Positions 6,973 through 7,350 of a stretch of 7,350 nt of DNA are shown here, piece after piece. Under the pieces are notes generated by a model. That model saw only the letters and a list, made by a program, of their open reading frames with translations. It made no database searches and had not been told where the DNA came from. The stretch is from NCBI GenBank assembly GCA_002336725.1, contig DDEO01000208.1:27383-34732 (forward strand). The letters run 5' to 3'. This stretch comes from Bacteroidetes bacterium UBA1952 (GTDB lineage Bacteria; Bacteroidota; Bacteroidia; Chitinophagales; Chitinophagaceae). Numbering within the stretch: position 1 is the first letter of the stretch; every line of letters starts with the position of its first letter. A program made the position numbers and the translations under genes.

Positions 6973-7164
6973 ATGGCAAAGTACAGCAAAGAAGCAGGCG
7001 AAAAAGTAGAAGAAGCCATGCACGAAATGCACGAAGGCAAACTTAAAAGCGGCAGCAGCGGCCAAAAGGTAACCAACCCGAAACAGGCGGTCGCGATTGG
7101 CCTCTCCGAAGCCCGCAAAGAAGGCGCAAAGGTGCCCAAAAAGGCCGCCGACAAGAAGAAGTAG
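6973..7164 (+). CDS. Small lysine-rich protein, DUF6496 family
   Basis: The 63 aa product matches the DUF6496 pattern as I remember it: an amphipathic N-terminal helix (EKVEEAMHEMHEGKLKSG), then SSGQKVTNPKQAVAIGLSEA (27-46) and RKEGAKVP, with a lysine-rich tail ending KKK. Fourteen of 63 residues are lysine, and it has no cysteine, tryptophan or membrane segment, so a cytoplasmic, nucleic-acid-associated or stress-type role is plausible, but the family's function is not known to me. The ATG at 6973 directly follows the G-free repeat leader and has no Shine-Dalgarno. The gene is followed by a strong terminator and looks like a monocistronic, possibly highly expressed unit (inference from leader and terminator). 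Confidence 0.85.
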   Translation: MAKYSKEAGEKVEEAMHEMHEGKLKSGSSGQKVTNPKQAVAIGLSEARKEGAKVPKKAADKKK

Positions 7165-7189
7165 CCTCTGAGCCATACTCAAAAATGAC

Positions 7190-7241
7190 AAAAAACCGTT
7201 GGACAATTCCGGAAAACCGGAGACCGTCCAACGGTTTTTTT
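7190..7241 (+). terminator. Strong compound intrinsic terminator
   Basis: The outer stem CCGTTGGAC (7196-7204) pairs perfectly with GTCCAACGG (7226-7234) and is followed by T7 (7235-7241). An A6 run (7190-7195) before the stem makes it bidirectional. Inside the loop a second perfect stem, TCCGG (7208-7212) with CCGGA (7217-7221), encloses AAAA. It begins 25 bases after the DUF6496 stop. Confidence 0.92.
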
Positions 7242-7260
7242 AGGCCATTTTGCCCGCACA

Positions 7261-7277
7261 TTTCCGGAAATTTCCGG
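7261..7277. promoter_or_regulatory. TTTCCGGAAA palindrome plus half-repeat, upstream of next gene
   Basis: A perfect TTTCCGGAAA (7261-7270) is directly followed by TTTCCGG (7271-7277). Ten bases further is TCTGTTTG (7287-7294), one base off the Bacteroidota -7 consensus, then an ATG at 7311. The layout resembles the paired palindromes before the receiver gene. Confidence 0.3.
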
Positions 7278-7310
7278 CAATCGATCTCTGTTTGGGAGCC
7301 AGTTTCTGCA

Positions 7311-7350
7311 ATGGTATTTCCCGCCTGTCCTGTTTGCAGCGGCGAGGGTA
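7311..7350 (+). CDS. Start of a possible gene with a CPVC zinc-ribbon motif, cut by window end
   Basis: From the ATG at 7311 the frame stays open to the window edge and reads MVFPACPVCSGEG. CPVCSGEG fits the CxxCxGxG pattern of DnaJ-type zinc fingers and other small zinc ribbons. Only 13 residues are visible, the frame is also open upstream, and there is no Shine-Dalgarno, so both the gene and its start are tentative. The preceding terminator and the TCTGTTTG box at 7287 are consistent with a new transcription unit. Confidence 0.35.
   Translation, partial: MVFPACPVCSGEG

Overview
The window looks like chromosomal DNA from a Bacteroidota bacterium, possibly of the Saprospira/Lewinella kind (inference). 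None of the genes has a convincing Shine-Dalgarno sequence. Start codons instead follow A/T-rich or G-free leaders. The octamer CACCTTTG, close to the Bacteroidota -7 element TAnnTTTG, lies upstream of two unrelated genes. GC content looks slightly above 50% in the genes, while the first ~310 bases are clearly more AT-rich.

Layout. Bases 1-319 hold no intact gene, only what looks like the decayed N-terminus of an IS630-type transposase on the minus strand. Next come uvrB (minus) and a FrnE-like DsbA-family oxidoreductase (minus), separated by a hairpin terminator. A divergent spacer of 184 bases carries two copies of the palindrome TTTCCGGAAA exactly 40 bases apart. It leads to a plus-strand gene for a single receiver domain with a C-terminal membrane helix. 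Then comes a PLP-dependent aspartate-type aminotransferase (plus), which seems to start at TTG. A convergent spacer with a long hairpin separates it from a small multi-helix membrane protein of unknown function (minus). That protein's upstream region contains five tandem copies of a 7-bp unit. A divergent spacer leads to a Blc-like lipocalin with a membrane anchor but no lipobox cysteine (plus), then a small lysine-rich DUF6496-type protein (plus), then a strong compound terminator. The last 40 bases probably start a further gene with a zinc-finger-like CPVC motif.

How the genes relate. Most transcription units appear to be single genes: terminators or divergent promoters separate them, and no operon longer than one gene is clearly supported. 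The themes are repair (UvrB), thiol redox (FrnE-like) and envelope (lipocalin, small membrane protein), but no pathway unites them.

The most unusual feature is the 102-base leader before the DUF6496 gene. Its last 100 bases up to the start codon contain no G on the plus strand, and it is built from roughly ten degenerate copies of a ~10-bp unit. No known defence system, CRISPR array, tRNA or rRNA was seen.
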